DNA of 64,000 bases, taken from positions 7,033 through 71,032 of the forward strand of contig CAYYGH010000004.1 of assembly GCA_964471405.1 (NCBI GenBank), written 5' to 3'. Below the pieces are notes generated by a model that saw only the letters and a list, made by a program, of their open reading frames with translations, had not been told where the DNA came from and searched no databases. A program made the position numbers and the translations under genes. This document shows positions 43,018 through 51,802 of this stretch, piece after piece. The DNA is from J084 sp964471405 (lineage in GTDB: Bacteria; Pseudomonadota; Alphaproteobacteria; Sphingomonadales; Rhodothalassiaceae). Positions within the stretch are counted from its first letter, which is position 1. Every line of letters begins with the position of its first letter.

Positions 43018-43938
43018 ATGGCGCCGGCGTCTCATCGGGACGATCTGGATCATGTGACGCGGGAGTTGAGGGCCGCTGACCCGGAGCGGGCCTTCCTATT
43101 GGCCTTCGCCCCCCGCCGCACCCGTCCGGTGATGACGGTGCTGGCCGCTCTCGACCTCGAGGCAGCCCGCATTCTCGACCGGGTGCAGGAGCCGGCCGCC
43201 GCCCTCATGCGGATTGCCTGGTGGCGGGAGGCGATAGGTGAGGCCTTGGCCGGCCGGCCTGCTGCACAGCCGCTGCTGCGGGTGCTGGCTGCCTTGCGTT
43301 GCCATCCCGTGCTTACCGCATCTGCTGAACTTGAGGCGATCTTCACGGCGCGGGAGGCTTTTCTTTCCGGGGAAGAGGAGATCTCGCTAAGAGAGGCGGC
43401 TCTGCGCGCCAAGGCCACCGGTGGACGGCTCAATCGGCTGTGGGCGCGCGTATTGGTGGAGGACGGCTGCGGACCGGGCGGAAAGCATCGTGCAGATTGG
43501 CTTGCCGCTGCCGAGGACGTGGGCACGGCCTATCAAATCACCCGCTATCTTGGCGGCATCCAGCGGGAGGCCCGGGCCGGACGGTTGTGGCTGCCCGGAC
43601 TCACGGCTCCGCAACGCGCTGCGATTCCGGCCAGAGAGATCTTCGCGGGACCCTGGCCTGCACCGCTCAGGGGGCTGTTGCGTGATCTGGCCGGCAAGGC
43701 CGGGGAGCTTCTTGCGGCAGCCGGGGCGCGCCTGCCGCCGCGCCTGCCGCTTTCCGCACGCCAGCCCTTTCTCTTGAGCGCGTATGTGGCCCGTGATATC
43801 GCCGCGCTCATGGCTGCGGATCATGATCCCTCAGCGGCTCGACTGGGCCGAATGGGGCCGCGGGAGGTCATGGCGGTCTGGCGACTTTATCTGCGTGGGC
43901 CAGCCGTCGGCATGCGGCCGGAAAAGCGAAAAACATGA
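43018..43938 (+). CDS. Squalene/phytoene synthase-like, NDUFAF6-type
   Basis: 306 aa of the all-helical trans-prenyltransferase (squalene/phytoene synthase) fold. The first motif region reads ALDLEAARILDRVQEPAAAL and WWREAIGEAL (residues 45-77) and the second EDVGTAYQITRYLGGIQRE (166-184). Neither holds the DxxxD pair used for diphosphate binding. This is the NDUFAF6 pattern, a mitochondrial complex I assembly factor, rather than that of a pigment enzyme. No carotenoid or hopanoid genes are nearby. nuoA begins 3 kb downstream. Assembly function is inference. Confidence 0.7.
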   Translation: MAPASHRDDLDHVTRELRAADPERAFLLAFAPRRTRPVMTVLAALDLEAARILDRVQEPAAALMRIAWWREAIGEALAGRPAAQPLLRVLAALRCHPVLTASAELEAIFTAREAFLSGEEEISLREAALRAKATGGRLNRLWARVLVEDGCGPGGKHRADWLAAAEDVGTAYQITRYLGGIQREARAGRLWLPGLTAPQRAAIPAREIFAGPWPAPLRGLLRDLAGKAGELLAAAGARLPPRLPLSARQPFLLSAYVARDIAALMAADHDPSAARLGRMGPREVMAVWRLYLRGPAVGMRPEKRKT

Positions 43939-43957
43939 CGGGAAGGATCCGGGGACG

Positions 43958-45106
43958 ATGGATTTCGAGCTGAGCGAGGACCAGCGCCTCATCCAGGAAA
44001 CGGCCCGCGCCTTTGCGGAAGACGAAATGACTCCCCATGCGGCGGCATGGGATGAGCAGAAGATCTTCCCCAAAGAGACCTTGCGCAAGGCCGCCGCCCT
44101 CGGGTTTGCCGCGATCTATGTGCCGGAAGAGCTGGGTGGTGCCGGCCTCGGCAGACTCGAGACCGCGCTTGTGATCGAGCAGCTGGCCCGCGCCTGTCCT
44201 TCGACGGCGGCCTATATCTCCATTCACAACATGGCAACCTGGATGATTGCCCGCTTTGGCCCCGATGACCTCGCTCATCGTCTGGTTCCCCGTCTGGCCA
44301 GCATGGAATTGTTTGCAAGCTACTGTCTGACCGAGCCCAATGCGGGTTCGGATGCCGCCTCGCTGAAGACCCGCGCGGAACGGGACGGTGACTATTACGT
44401 CCTGAACGGCACCAAGGCCTTCATCTCGGGCGCGGGCGAGCATGGCTCGGACATTTATGTCGTGATGGCGCGCACCGGCGGCGAGGGCGCGCGCGGGATC
44501 ACGGCATTCGTGGTCGAGAAGGGAACGCCGGGCATGAGCTTCGGTGCCCAGGAGCGCAAGCTCGGCTGGCATTCCCAGCCTACCGCGATGGTCAATTTCG
44601 ACAACTGCCGGGTGCCGGCCGGCAACCGGCTTGGTGAAGAGGGGCAGGGCTTCAAGATCGCGATGCAGGGGCTCGACGGCGGGCGCATCAATATCGGCGC
44701 CTGTTCGCTGGGAGGTGCGCAATTTGCGTTGGAAGCCGCACTCACCTACGTCCAGGACAGGCGGCAGTTCGGGCGACCCATTGCCGACTTCCAGGCGACC
44801 CAGTTCAAGCTTGCGGACATGGCAACCGAGCTCGAGGCCGCTCGTCTGATGATCTATCGTGCCGCCTGGAAGCTGGATCGCGACGCTCCTGACAAGACGG
44901 CGGCCGCCGCCCAGGCGAAGCGATTCGCGACCGATGTCGGTTTCCGGGTCGCCAACGAGGCTCTTCAGCTGCATGGGGGCTATGGCTATCTGATGGACTA
45001 TCCGATTGAGCGGATCCTGCGTGATCTCAGGGTTCACCAGATTCTTGAAGGGACGAACGAGATCATGCGCGTGATCATCGCCCGTCAGCTTCTGGGGCGT
45101 CGCTAG
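43958..45106 (+). CDS. Isobutyryl-CoA-type acyl-CoA dehydrogenase
   Basis: 382-aa flavoprotein that closely follows human ACAD8: KLGWHSQPTAMVNFDNCRVP, GGRINIGACSLGGAQ and VHQILEGTNEIMR, with catalytic base E364. CLTEPNAGSDA and LHGGYGYLMDYPIERI are general family motifs. The likely substrate is isobutyryl-CoA in valine degradation, but other short branched acyl-CoAs are possible. Start ATG 43958 gives MDFELSEDQ. A crotonase-family gene follows 58 bp later, probably in one operon. Confidence 0.88.
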   Translation: MDFELSEDQRLIQETARAFAEDEMTPHAAAWDEQKIFPKETLRKAAALGFAAIYVPEELGGAGLGRLETALVIEQLARACPSTAAYISIHNMATWMIARFGPDDLAHRLVPRLASMELFASYCLTEPNAGSDAASLKTRAERDGDYYVLNGTKAFISGAGEHGSDIYVVMARTGGEGARGITAFVVEKGTPGMSFGAQERKLGWHSQPTAMVNFDNCRVPAGNRLGEEGQGFKIAMQGLDGGRINIGACSLGGAQFALEAALTYVQDRRQFGRPIADFQATQFKLADMATELEAARLMIYRAAWKLDRDAPDKTAAAAQAKRFATDVGFRVANEALQLHGGYGYLMDYPIERILRDLRVHQILEGTNEIMRVIIARQLLGRR

Positions 45107-45164
45107 CCGCTTCGCAAAGGTGCCGCCTGCATGACGGGTTCCGACAGGGAAGGAGACCGCAAGG

Positions 45165-46004
45165 ATGCCTGAAGCCCTTGACTTGGCTGCCTATCAGGAG
45201 CGCTTTCCCTCACTTGGCTTTGCCGATCTGGGTGAAGGCATCCTCGAAATCACGCTGGCCAGGCCCGGCCGGTTGAATGCCGCGGATGCCGACATGCATC
45301 GGGACCTGAGCCGCGTTTTTCGCAGCGCAGGCGAGGACGAGGCGGTCCGTGTCGTCCTGGTCAGGGGTGAGGGCGGGCAGTTCTCCGCCGGTGGCGACTT
45401 CTCCCTCATCGAGGAGATGATTGCCGACGACGATACCTGGATCCGTGTCTTCGACGAGGCCCGCGAGCTGGTCTACGGTCTGCTCGACTGCCGCGCGCCG
45501 GTCGTGGCGGCCATCGAGGGGGTGGCGGTCGGCGCGGGGCTTGCTGTGGCCCTGCTTGCGGACATCTCGGTGGCAGGCGAAAATGCGCGGCTGCTGGACG
45601 GGCATGTCAAGCTGGGAGTGGCGGCGGGCGATCATTCGGTCATCATCTGGCCGCTGCTCATCGGCATGGCGCGGGCCAAATACCATCTGCTCACCAACAC
45701 GCCCATCCGCGGGAGGGAGGCGGCCCGTATGGGTCTTGTCAGTCTGGCTGTTGCGGATGAGGAGGTGCTTGATCGGGCAAAGGACATCGCCTTTTCCCTC
45801 GCCCGCGGCAGCCGCACTGCCGTGCGCTTCACGAAGCAGGCGCTCAACAACTGGATCCGACTGGCCGGGCCAGCCTTTGATGCTTCTCTGGCAATGGAGT
45901 TCATGGGGTTTCGTCTTGCCGACATCCGGGAAGGCCTTGCCGCTCTCAAAGAAAAGCGGCCTCCTGTTTTTCCATCTGTTTCTAGAACGCCCACGGATAG
46001 TTAA
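45165..46004 (+). CDS. Crotonase-family protein lacking hydratase glutamates
   Basis: 279 aa with the enoyl-CoA hydratase/isomerase fold: oxyanion-hole segments GQFSAGGDF (71-79) and GVAVGAGLAVALLADI (119-134). By my alignment to rat enoyl-CoA hydratase, E144 corresponds to A127 and E164 to H147, so ordinary hydration is unlikely and the reaction is unknown. AAGGAGACCGCAAGG precedes the ATG. It follows the isobutyryl-CoA-type dehydrogenase, which suggests a CoA-thioester substrate in branched-chain catabolism. Confidence 0.8.
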   Translation: MPEALDLAAYQERFPSLGFADLGEGILEITLARPGRLNAADADMHRDLSRVFRSAGEDEAVRVVLVRGEGGQFSAGGDFSLIEEMIADDDTWIRVFDEARELVYGLLDCRAPVVAAIEGVAVGAGLAVALLADISVAGENARLLDGHVKLGVAAGDHSVIIWPLLIGMARAKYHLLTNTPIRGREAARMGLVSLAVADEEVLDRAKDIAFSLARGSRTAVRFTKQALNNWIRLAGPAFDASLAMEFMGFRLADIREGLAALKEKRPPVFPSVSRTPTDS

Positions 46005-46342
46005 CCATAATTTCCTGTCTTCTTCTCCTCGAATGTCACCATTTATGAATATGGTGCGGCTGGTTCAGTCGACACCATTGCAAAGCGTAGTGGAAAAGGT
46101 GAACCAAAAGGCAGCCAGAATGTGCTTCTCACGCCCGTGAATATCCGCTACTATTTCAGCACATTTCACATGTCGGATATGTAAGATATTGTGTCCTGAG
46201 GAAGATGTTCCCGCTATCCGGGATGTGGAATGGATGCGAATTGCGGACGGTCCATGTGCGCATGATGGTCTGTCGGGGGCAGGGCATCGTTCGATCGCTG
46301 GTGTGGTGAGCCGCCTGGGCGGCGTGAGCAAGGGAGGTGAGC
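46005..46342 (+). other. Regulatory-looking region before the XRE gene
   Basis: 338 bp, clearly AT-richer than the flanks to about 46200. It contains the inverted repeat CACCAT-N8-ATGGTG (46038-46057), a second CACCATT at 46074-46080, and a TTAACCAT half box at 46002-46009. The promoter and operators of the regulator probably lie here. No gene is seen. Confidence 0.5.
46038..46057. promoter_or_regulatory. Candidate operator, inverted repeat CACCAT-N8-ATGGTG
   Basis: Perfect 6-bp arms with 8-bp spacing, about 285 bp before the XRE gene, in an AT-rich stretch; CACCATT recurs 36 bp further on. It could be a regulator binding site; which protein binds is unknown. Confidence 0.35.
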
Positions 46343-46750
46343 GTGGCACGGGGAGCAACTCCGATCGACGCTTATGTGGGTGAGCGGGTGCGGCTGAGGC
46401 GCACGCTTCTGGGGATCAGCCAGACCAAGCTGGCCGAGGTTCTGGGCGTCACCTTTCAGCAGGTCCAGAAATACGAACGCGGGACCAACCGCATCGGGGC
46501 GAGCAATCTCTACAAGATCGCAAAGGCGTTGGGAGTACCCGTCTCCTATTTCTTTGAGGATCTGCCGGATGATCTTGACGAGGACAATCCGCCTTCCGCA
46601 ACCGCGCGGATCGACAGTGCGCTGGGCGGCCGGCATGTGAGTCGGCGTGAGACCTTATCGCTCATCCGGCATTTCCATGCGATCAAGGATCCTGCGGTCC
46701 GGGCCGAGATCATCGATCTCATCCGGCGCCTGGGCGGGAGTGACCAGTAG
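46343..46750 (+). CDS. XRE-family helix-turn-helix regulator
   Basis: 135-aa DNA-binding protein. The HTH spans about residues 15-70 (RLRRTLLGISQTKLAEVLG; TFQQVQKYERGTNRIGASNL; KALGVPVSYFF). The C-terminal part (LSLIRHFHAIKDPAVRAEIIDLIRRL, described in pieces) is the tail common to an alphaproteobacterial family. Start GTG 46343 is chosen because AGGGAGG ends five bases upstream; GTG 46337 would overlap that site. It lies 254 bp before nuoA in the same direction; whether it regulates nuo is unknown. Confidence 0.88.
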   Translation: MARGATPIDAYVGERVRLRRTLLGISQTKLAEVLGVTFQQVQKYERGTNRIGASNLYKIAKALGVPVSYFFEDLPDDLDEDNPPSATARIDSALGGRHVSRRETLSLIRHFHAIKDPAVRAEIIDLIRRLGGSDQ

Positions 46751-46846
46751 ACGCGCGGCCGCCCTTCACAAGGCGTAAAGAGGTGGTATCGGCTGCGCCG
46801 CTTCGGCTTGTGTGTCGTTTCAACGGAGCGGGCGGCGAATTCTGTC

Positions 46847-46875
46847 TTGGAAATCGGCAGGCAATGCTGCTATAG
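46847..46875 (+). promoter_or_regulatory. Probable nuo operon promoter
   Basis: TTGGAA, 17 bp, CTATAG, ending 129 bp before nuoA. It is the best -35/-10 pair I see in the gap after the XRE gene. Confidence 0.42.
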
Positions 46876-47004
46876 CGCCCCCGACGTCGGCGCATGCCGA
46901 TGGCCGGGATAAAGCCTTGCCGGCACCCCGTGGCGTTCCGTGGTGTCGATGGGCTGATCGGTTTGCGGCATGGTCGACAGGTGATCCTTGCGTAGGATGG
47001 CGTA

Positions 47005-47373
47005 ATGATTTCCGATCTCCTGCATGACTATCTGCCCGTTCTGATCTTTCTGGGGGTCGCGGCGGTGCTGTCGGCGGTGATGGTGGCCATTCCCCTTATC
47101 ATTGCGCCCAAGCGGCCGGATGCGGAGAAGCTGTCGGCCTATGAGTCGGGGTTTGATGCCTTTACGTCCGCCCGCCGCCAGTTCGATGTGCGCTTCTATC
47201 TGGTCTCCATCCTCTTCATCATTTTCGACCTTGAGGCCGCCTTTCTGTTCCCCTGGGCGGTCGCCTTCGATTCGATCGGCTGGTTCGGCTTCTGGTCGAT
47301 GATGCTGTTCCTGTTCGTGCTGACGGTCGGCTTCGTCTATGAGTGGCGCAAGGGAGCGCTGGAATGGGAGTAG
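47005..47373 (+). CDS. nuoA: NADH-quinone oxidoreductase subunit A
   Basis: Three-helix membrane subunit of complex I. The 122-aa product has KRPDAEKLSAYESGFDAF, the conserved loop lying at the quinone site, and FYLVSILFIIFDLEAAFLFPW. AGGATGGCGTA precedes the ATG. It is first of the nuo block and its stop lies inside the start of nuoB. Confidence 0.96.
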   Translation: MISDLLHDYLPVLIFLGVAAVLSAVMVAIPLIIAPKRPDAEKLSAYESGFDAFTSARRQFDVRFYLVSILFIIFDLEAAFLFPWAVAFDSIGWFGFWSMMLFLFVLTVGFVYEWRKGALEWE

Positions 47374-47918
47374 AACTGGAACGTCCCCAGGCGGCGACCG
47401 CCATGCCGCCTGCCAGTGGCCTTGATGAAAGCTTCTTTGCCGGCGTGCGCGACGAGCTCGCGGACAAGGGCTTTCTTGTCACCAGTGCCGAGGAGCTCAT
47501 CCGCTGGGCACGCACCGGCTCGCTGTGGTGGATGACATTCGGGCTGGCCTGCTGCGCGGTGGAGATGATGCACACCAACATGCCGCGCTATGATCTGGAG
47601 CGCTTCGGCGTGGCTCCGCGGGCCAGCCCGCGCCAGTCGGACGTGATGATCGTGGCCGGTACGCTGTGCAACAAGATGGCGCCGGCCCTGCGCAAGGTCT
47701 ATGACCAGATGGCGGAGCCGCGCTACGTGATCTCGATGGGCTCCTGCGCCAACGGTGGCGGCTATTACCACTACAGCTATTCCGTCGTGCGCGGCTGCGA
47801 CCGGATCGTGCCGGTGGACATCTATGTGCCCGGCTGTCCCCCGACGGCGGAGGCGCTGCTTTACGGAATCCTGCTGCTGCAGCGCAAGATCCGGCGCGAA
47901 GGGGCGCTCGTGCGATAG
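47364..47918 (+). CDS. nuoB: NADH-quinone oxidoreductase subunit B
   Basis: Peripheral-arm subunit carrying cluster N2, the last electron carrier before quinone. The 184-aa product has the ligands C63, C64 (ACCAVEMMH), C128 (GSCANGGGYY) and C158 (PGCPPTAEAL). Start ATG 47364 overlaps nuoA and has AGGGAG upstream. Confidence 0.97.
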   Translation: MGVELERPQAATAMPPASGLDESFFAGVRDELADKGFLVTSAEELIRWARTGSLWWMTFGLACCAVEMMHTNMPRYDLERFGVAPRASPRQSDVMIVAGTLCNKMAPALRKVYDQMAEPRYVISMGSCANGGGYYHYSYSVVRGCDRIVPVDIYVPGCPPTAEALLYGILLLQRKIRREGALVR

Positions 47919-47978
47919 ATGCGGGTCGGGTGCCGGGGCGGGTGATTGGCCGGCGGGCAAGCGAGGCGGAACGACACG

Positions 47979-48614
47979 ATGGCCAGTGAGGCGGAACTGA
48001 AGGATCTGGGCGCGCGCATCGAAGAGGCGCTGGCCTATGAGGTCACGGGCTGGGAAGTCGCCCGTGGCGAGCTCACCCTGACGGCGCGTGCGGAGCATAT
48101 CGTCAAGGTTCTCACCTTCCTGCGGGACGAGCCCGATTGCCGTTTTCGCACGCTGGTGGACATCTGCGGGGTGGACTGGCCGCAGCGCGAGAGGCGCTTT
48201 GATGTCGTCTATCATCTGCTTTCCATGGAGCTGAACCAGCGCATCCGCGTCAAGATCCAGACGGATGAGGACACGCCCATTCCCTCCGTTACCGATGTCT
48301 TCCCCTGCGCCAACTGGTTCGAGCGCGAGTTGTGGGACATGTATGGCGTGAAGGTTTCGGGGCATCCGGACTTGCGGCGCATTCTCACGGACTATGGGTT
48401 CGAGGGACATCCCCTGCGCAAGGACTTCCCGCTGACGGGCTATGTGGAGCTTCGCTATGACGAGGAGCTCAAGCGCGTGGTCTATGAACCGGTGAAGCTG
48501 ACCCAGGAGTTCCGCTATTTCGACTTCCTGAGCCCCTGGGAGGGCGCAAAATACATCCTCCCGGGCGATGAGAAGGCCTCGGGCGAGGCCGCCGGCGAGG
48601 AGGGAAAGGCCTGA
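47979..48614 (+). CDS. nuoC: NADH-quinone oxidoreductase subunit C
   Basis: 30-kDa peripheral-arm subunit. The 211-aa product has LVDICGVDWPQRERRFDVVYHL and the signature ERELWDMYGVKVSGHPDLRRIL (described in two halves), ending in a short Glu/Gly-rich tail. It is separate from nuoD, unlike the fused CD of enterobacteria. ATG 47979 is chosen on the family start. Confidence 0.96.
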   Translation: MASEAELKDLGARIEEALAYEVTGWEVARGELTLTARAEHIVKVLTFLRDEPDCRFRTLVDICGVDWPQRERRFDVVYHLLSMELNQRIRVKIQTDEDTPIPSVTDVFPCANWFERELWDMYGVKVSGHPDLRRILTDYGFEGHPLRKDFPLTGYVELRYDEELKRVVYEPVKLTQEFRYFDFLSPWEGAKYILPGDEKASGEAAGEEGKA

Positions 48615-48617
48615 GCC

Positions 48618-49814
48618 ATGCCCCGCGACGGTGACGCATTCGAGCGGCAGATCAAGAACTACAATCTGAATTTCGGGCCCCAGCATCCTGCGGCGCATGG
48701 CGTGCTGCGCCTGATTCTCGAGCTGGACGGGGAGGTCGTCGAGCGCGCCGATCCGCATATCGGCCTCCTGCACCGCGGCACCGAGAAGCTCATCGAGCAC
48801 AAAACCTATCTGCAGGCGATCGGCTATTTCGACCGCCTCGACTATGCCGCGCCGATGAACCAGGAGCACGCCTTCGTGCTCGCCATCGAAAAGCTGCTCG
48901 GCATCGAGGTGCCGGAGCGGGCGAAATACATCCGCGTGCTCTATGCCGAGCTGACGCGGATCATGAACCACATTCTCAACGTCACGACGCACGCTATGGA
49001 CGTCGGCGCGCTGACCCCCATCCTGTGGGGCTTCGAGGAGCGCGAGACGCTGTGCACCTTCTATGAGCGCGCCTCGGGTGCGCGCATGCATGCGAAATAT
49101 TTCCGGCCGGGCGGCGTGCACCAGGATCTGCCGCCGGATCTGATCGAGGATATCTGGAACTGGACCGAACGTTTTCCGCGGGTCCTCGACGACATCGAGA
49201 CGCTGCTCACCGACAACCGCATCTTCAAACAGCGCAATGTCGACATCGGCGTGCTGACGAAGGAGCAGGCCTTCGAGCTGGGGCTGTCCGGGCCGATGCT
49301 GCGCTCCACGGGGCTGGCTTGGGACCTGCGCAAGGCCCAGCCCTATGAGGTCTATGACCGGATGGAGTTCAAGGTCCCGGTCGGCCGGCACGGCGACTGC
49401 TATGACCGGTATCTCATCCGCATGGCGGAGATGCGCGAGTCGCTGAAGATCATGCGCCAGTGCATCAACGAGATGCCGACGGGGCCGGTGCTGTCCGATG
49501 ATCGCAAGGTCGTGCCGCCGCCGCGTGCGGAGATGAAGCGCTCGATGGAGGCGCTGATTCACCACTTCAAGCTCTATACCGAGGGCATCAAGCCGCCCCA
49601 GGGTGAGGTCTATGCGGCTGTCGAGGCGCCCAAGGGCGAGTTCGGGGTCTATCTGATTTCGGACGGCACCAATCGGCCCTATCGCTGCAAGATCAGGGCA
49701 CCGGGTTTCGTGCATCTGCAGGCGATGGACACCATGCTCAGAGGCCACATGCTGGCGGATGTGCCGGCGGTGCTGGGCTCGATTGATATCGTCTTCGGCG
49801 AGGTCGACCGCTAG
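48618..49814 (+). CDS. nuoD: NADH-quinone oxidoreductase subunit D
   Basis: 49-kDa subunit that forms the quinone-binding pocket with NuoB. The 398-aa product has NFGPQHPAAHGVLRLILELD, HRGTEKLIEHKTYLQAI and a C-terminal DIVFGEVDR. Length and order are standard; the start is 3 bp after nuoC. Confidence 0.97.
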   Translation: MPRDGDAFERQIKNYNLNFGPQHPAAHGVLRLILELDGEVVERADPHIGLLHRGTEKLIEHKTYLQAIGYFDRLDYAAPMNQEHAFVLAIEKLLGIEVPERAKYIRVLYAELTRIMNHILNVTTHAMDVGALTPILWGFEERETLCTFYERASGARMHAKYFRPGGVHQDLPPDLIEDIWNWTERFPRVLDDIETLLTDNRIFKQRNVDIGVLTKEQAFELGLSGPMLRSTGLAWDLRKAQPYEVYDRMEFKVPVGRHGDCYDRYLIRMAEMRESLKIMRQCINEMPTGPVLSDDRKVVPPPRAEMKRSMEALIHHFKLYTEGIKPPQGEVYAAVEAPKGEFGVYLISDGTNRPYRCKIRAPGFVHLQAMDTMLRGHMLADVPAVLGSIDIVFGEVDR

Positions 49815-49852
49815 GACGCGCAGCAGAGGCGACAGGAAGGCTTGAGCAAGCG

Positions 49853-50494
49853 ATGTCGGTTCACCTGAAGGTCATCGAGGACGGCGAGCCCTTCGCCTTC
49901 TCGGAAGAGAACAGGGCGGAGGTCGAGCGGATCCTCGCCAAGTATCCGCCGGAGAGGAAGCGCTCCGCGATCCTGCCGCTGCTGCATCTGGCGCAGAAGC
50001 AGAACGGCGGCTGGATCTCGCGCCAGGTGGTGGAGCATGTCGCGGAGCTGCTCGAAATTCCGAAGATCAAGGCGCTGGAGGTTGCCACCTTCTATACCAT
50101 GTTCAATCTGAAGCCCATCGGCCGGCATCATGTGCAGGTCTGCGGCACGACCCCCTGCTGGCTGAGGGGTTCTGATGAGATCTTCCGCGCCTGCCGGGAC
50201 ATGGGGCTGGAGAAGGGACGGACCACGGAAGACGGCCTGTTTCATCTCAGCGAGGTCGAGTGTCTGGGCGCCTGCGTCAACGCGCCGGTCGTCCAGATCG
50301 ATGACGACTATTACGAGGATCTCGATTACGAGAAGATGAAGGCGATCCTCGAGGCGTTGCGGCGCGGCGAGCGGCCGAAGCCGGGGCCGCAGGTGGATCG
50401 CCAGTTCGCGGCGCCTGAGGGCGGCCCCACCACACTCAAGGATCGCGTGCCGGCGAATGTGACGCCGGGCGGGCGCATGCGGGAGGATGCCTGA
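49853..50494 (+). CDS. nuoE: NADH-quinone oxidoreductase subunit E
   Basis: Thioredoxin-fold subunit of the NADH dehydrogenase module. It carries a [2Fe-2S] cluster through C97, C102, C137 and C141 (CGTTPCWLRGSDE; VECLGACVNAP). At 213 aa it has a C-terminal extension of about 50 residues with GGPTTLKDR, seen in alphaproteobacterial and mitochondrial relatives. It is followed by nuoF after 3 bp. Confidence 0.96.
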   Translation: MSVHLKVIEDGEPFAFSEENRAEVERILAKYPPERKRSAILPLLHLAQKQNGGWISRQVVEHVAELLEIPKIKALEVATFYTMFNLKPIGRHHVQVCGTTPCWLRGSDEIFRACRDMGLEKGRTTEDGLFHLSEVECLGACVNAPVVQIDDDYYEDLDYEKMKAILEALRRGERPKPGPQVDRQFAAPEGGPTTLKDRVPANVTPGGRMREDA

Positions 50495-50497
50495 ATC

Positions 50498-51793
50498 ATG
50501 CTCAAAGACTCCGATCGCATCTTCCAGAACCTCTACGGCTATGAATCCTGGCGTCTCGACGGGGCCCGTCGGCGCGGCGACTGGGACGGCACGAAGGATC
50601 TCATGGCCAAGGGGCCGGACTGGATCATCAGCGAGGTCAAGGAGTCGGGACTGCGCGGGCGCGGCGGCGCCGGTTTTCCCACGGGGCTCAAATGGTCCTT
50701 CATGCCCAAGGAGCGTCCGGCCGGTCAGCCGGCCTATCTCGTGGTCAACGCCGATGAATCCGAGCCCGGCACCTGCAAGGACCGCGAGATCCTGCGCCAT
50801 GAACCCCACAAGCTGATCGAAGGGGCGTTGCTTGCCGGTTTCGCGATGCGGGCGACGGCCGCCTACATCTATGTGCGCGGCGAGTTCGTGCGCGAGGCGG
50901 AGCGTCTGCAGGCGGCGGTGGACGAGGCCTATGAAGCCGGGCTCATCGGGCGGAACGCCTGCGGCTCGGGCTATGATTTCGACATTTACGTGCACCGGGG
51001 CGCCGGCGCTTACATCTGCGGCGAGGAGACGGCGCTGATCCAGAGTCTGGAAGGCAAGAAGGGCCAGCCGCGCCTCAAGCCTCCGTTTCCCGCCAATGTG
51101 GGGCTCTATGGCTGTCCGACGACGGTCAACAATGTCGAGTCGATTGCCGTCGTGCCGACGATTCTGCGCCGCGGGGCAAGCTGGTTCGCCAGCTTCGGGC
51201 GGCCCAACAACACGGGCACCAAGCTCTTCTGCATCTCGGGCCATGTGAACCGGCCGTGCACCGTGGAAGAGGAGATGAGCATCCCGCTTCGCGAGCTCAT
51301 CGAGCGCCATGCGGGCGGCGTGCGCGGCGGCTGGGACAATCTGCTCGCCGTCATCCCGGGCGGATCCTCTGTGCCGGTCATTCCGAAGGAGATCTGCGAT
51401 GAAGTGCTGATGGACTATGACGCCCTGCGCGAGGTGCAGTCGGGCCTCGGCACGGCCGCCGTGATCGTGATGGACAAGTCCACCGACATCGTGAAGGCCA
51501 TCGCGCGCATCAGCTACTTCTACAAGCACGAATCCTGCGGCCAGTGCACGCCCTGCCGCGAGGGCACGGGCTGGATGTGGCGGGTGATGGAGCGGCTGGT
51601 GGAAGGGCGCGCCCGACGCGAGGAGATCGACCTGCTCTACGAGGTCACCAAGCAGGTCGAAGGACACACCATCTGCGCGCTGGGGGATGCGGCCGCCTGG
51701 CCGATCCAGGGGCTCATCCGCCATTTCCGGGACGAGATCGAGCGTCGGATTGACGACTATCAGCGCCGCACCAGCGCTGTCGCGGCGGAGTAG
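50498..51793 (+). CDS. nuoF: NADH-quinone oxidoreductase subunit F
   Basis: NADH-binding subunit with FMN and a [4Fe-4S] cluster. The 431-aa product has the NADH site GRGGAGFPTG at 54-63, FMN-binding GAGAYICGEETAL, and cluster ligands C347, C350, C353 and C393 (ESCGQCTPCREGTGW). Length is normal. A DUF2442 gene, not nuoG, comes next. Confidence 0.97.
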   Translation: MLKDSDRIFQNLYGYESWRLDGARRRGDWDGTKDLMAKGPDWIISEVKESGLRGRGGAGFPTGLKWSFMPKERPAGQPAYLVVNADESEPGTCKDREILRHEPHKLIEGALLAGFAMRATAAYIYVRGEFVREAERLQAAVDEAYEAGLIGRNACGSGYDFDIYVHRGAGAYICGEETALIQSLEGKKGQPRLKPPFPANVGLYGCPTTVNNVESIAVVPTILRRGASWFASFGRPNNTGTKLFCISGHVNRPCTVEEEMSIPLRELIERHAGGVRGGWDNLLAVIPGGSSVPVIPKEICDEVLMDYDALREVQSGLGTAAVIVMDKSTDIVKAIARISYFYKHESCGQCTPCREGTGWMWRVMERLVEGRARREEIDLLYEVTKQVEGHTICALGDAAAWPIQGLIRHFRDEIERRIDDYQRRTSAVAAE

Positions 51794-51802
51794 GAGACGG
51801 TG

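Noticed and set aside
46002..46016. CtrA box at TTAACCATAATTTCC
   Set aside because: The second half (TTTC) does not match TTAA, and the first half overlaps the stop codon of the crotonase gene; only a half site.
47337..49748. 803-codon open frame on the minus strand across nuoB-nuoD
   Set aside because: It lies exactly antisense to three highly conserved nuo genes. Long antisense frames are expected at this GC content, and the product is His/Arg/Leu-rich without any family motif.
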